DNA of 64,000 bases from Sandaracinus amylolyticus (GTDB taxonomy: Bacteria; Myxococcota_A; Polyangia; Polyangiales; Sandaracinaceae): positions 10,416,001-10,480,000 of the forward strand of contig NZ_CP070225.1 of NCBI RefSeq assembly GCF_021631985.1, read 5' to 3'. A program made the translations under genes and the position numbers. Under the pieces are notes generated by a model that was not told where the DNA came from, made no database searches, and saw only the letters and a program-made list of their open reading frames with translations. Shown in pieces: positions 63,045 to 64,000 of this stretch. The stretch's first letter is position 1; each line of letters begins with the position of its first letter.

Positions 63045-63965
63045 ATGTCCACGTCGCCGCGCCTGTCGTCGCTCGATCTCAACCTGCTCGTCGCGCTCGA
63101 CGCGCTCCTGCGCGAGCGCAGCGTGACGACGGCCGGGCGGCGCATCGGGCTCAGTCAGCCCGCGATGAGCCACGCGCTCTCGCGCCTGCGCGAGCTGCTC
63201 GGCGACCCGATCCTCGCGCGAGAAGGACGCGTGATGCGCCACACCGCGCTCGCCGAGCGCCTCGCGCCCCAAGTGCGCCGCCTGCTCGGCGAGATCGAGT
63301 CGACGCTGCTCGGACATCGCGCGTTCGTCCCCGCCCGCGCCCAGCGCACCTTCCGCGTCGCGACCAACGATCACTGCGGCGCCGTGCTGATCCCCGAGCT
63401 GCTCGCGCGCATCCGCGACGAGGCGCCGCTCGTCGAGCTCGAGATGCACGCGCATCGCGGCGAAGCACCGGCGCACGAGCTCGAGCGCGGCGAGCTCGAC
63501 GTCGCGGTCGGCGTGTTCCTGCGCGTCGCGCCCGGGCTCGTGTGCGAAGAGCTCTTCCAGGAGTCGTTCGCGTGCATCGTGCGCAAGGGCCATCCGCGGG
63601 TCGGCAAGGCGCTCACGCTCGAGCGCTTCCTCGAGCTCGATCACGTGCTCGTGAGCGCGCCCGACTACGGGCCGGGGGTCGTCGACTTCGCGCTCGCGAA
63701 ACAGTCGTTGCGACGCCGCGTCGCGGTGCGCGTCCCGAGCTTCCTCGTCGCGCCCGCGCTGATCGCGCGCACCGACATGATCTGCACCGTGCCGCGCCGG
63801 ATCGCCGAGCTCGCGGCGCGCGCGCATGCGTTGCGCGTCGTCGCGCCTCCGATCGAGATCCCGCCCTTCGCGGTGCAGATGGCGCGGCGCGCGGGCGCGG
63901 ATTCCGATGTCGCGCTGCGCTGGCTCCGCGCGCACTTCGTCGCCGCCGCCCAGCGCGTTTCCTGA
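63045..63965 (+). CDS. LysR family transcriptional regulator
   Basis: A 306-aa LysR regulator of the NodD/LinR/NahR-like type (LSSLDLNLLVALDALLRERSV, RRIGLSQPAMSHALSRLRELLGDPIL), which often governs catabolism of aromatic or small organic compounds. The effector domain is complete. ATG 63045 gives the standard spacing to the HTH. It is divergent from the hydrolase and probably activates it. The last 35 bases of the window after its stop show nothing. Confidence 0.94.
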   Translation: MSTSPRLSSLDLNLLVALDALLRERSVTTAGRRIGLSQPAMSHALSRLRELLGDPILAREGRVMRHTALAERLAPQVRRLLGEIESTLLGHRAFVPARAQRTFRVATNDHCGAVLIPELLARIRDEAPLVELEMHAHRGEAPAHELERGELDVAVGVFLRVAPGLVCEELFQESFACIVRKGHPRVGKALTLERFLELDHVLVSAPDYGPGVVDFALAKQSLRRRVAVRVPSFLVAPALIARTDMICTVPRRIAELAARAHALRVVAPPIEIPPFAVQMARRAGADSDVALRWLRAHFVAAAQRVS

Positions 63966-64000
63966 TCCATCGATCGCGCGAATCGGTGCATCCGATCGTC

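Noticed and set aside
63966-64000. Possible regulatory palindrome at the window end
   Set aside because: CGATCG and GATCG motifs are present, but they are common in this GC-rich sequence and the flanking DNA is cut off.

Overview
The window is very GC-rich DNA that looks like a chromosomal segment of a myxobacterium, most like the Polyangiales/Sandaracinus group. This is inferred from eukaryote-like Ser/Thr kinases and a PP2C phosphatase, many secreted lipoproteins with Asp/Ala/Gly-rich linkers after the lipobox, many uncharacterised secreted proteins, and mostly TGA stops. I see no phage, insertion sequence, CRISPR array, rRNA or tRNA gene. About 60 protein genes fill the window; most intergenic gaps are under 200 bases.

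Layout. 1-9.2 kb: end of an MFS transporter, a GH92 mannosidase lipoprotein, a proline-rich membrane protein, a zinc-ribbon Ser/Thr kinase, an operon with an orphan NosL, and a PPC-type lipoprotein. 9.3-10.7 kb: three tandem paralogous lipoprotein genes, the first frameshifted. 10.7-14.2 kb: a LeuA/homocitrate-synthase-type enzyme and a hydratase-thiolase operon for acyl-CoA metabolism. 14.2-22.6 kb: membrane and signalling genes (PP2C fused to a cNMP-binding domain and coupled to a MOSC protein, a site-2 protease, a TerB-like protein), an Npt/Tlc-like nucleotide transporter and a PAP2 phosphatase. 22.6-23.35 kb: a 735-base non-coding region full of inverted and direct repeats. 23.35-30.8 kb: one-direction cluster of a Ser/Thr kinase, three 89-bp tandem repeats, a lipoprotein with kinase-like catalytic motifs, a coupled outer-membrane barrel and a second Npt-like transporter fused to HEAT-like repeats. 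30.8-36.3 kb: SDR/TetR pair, a two-heme secreted protein, and a PhoX-type protein with a collagen-like stalk. 36.4-47.5 kb: epimerase, methyltransferase, LysR, PhyH, HAD 5'-nucleotidase, a GntR operon with two unknown genes, and a glycosyltransferase. 47.6-56.7 kb: outer-membrane protein, cytochrome-like lipoprotein, cation efflux, Cys-rich and DUF4397 lipoproteins, and an ArsA-type ATPase. 56.7-64 kb: LysR/SDR pair, GlmU with a membrane glutaredoxin, a lipoprotein behind a double operator, and a hydrolase/LysR pair around a perfect palindrome.

Regulation visible in sequence: short-leader promoters with a TA(G/T/C)(G/T)CT -10 box a few bases before the start codon; long perfect hairpins without T-tracts after stop codons; and palindromic operators in divergent regulator/target gaps. 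The most novel-looking parts are the kinase-like lipoprotein/barrel/nucleotide-transporter cluster and the repeat structures at 22.65-23.34 kb and 28.93-29.20 kb. All functional calls rest on reading motifs by eye; no database search was run.
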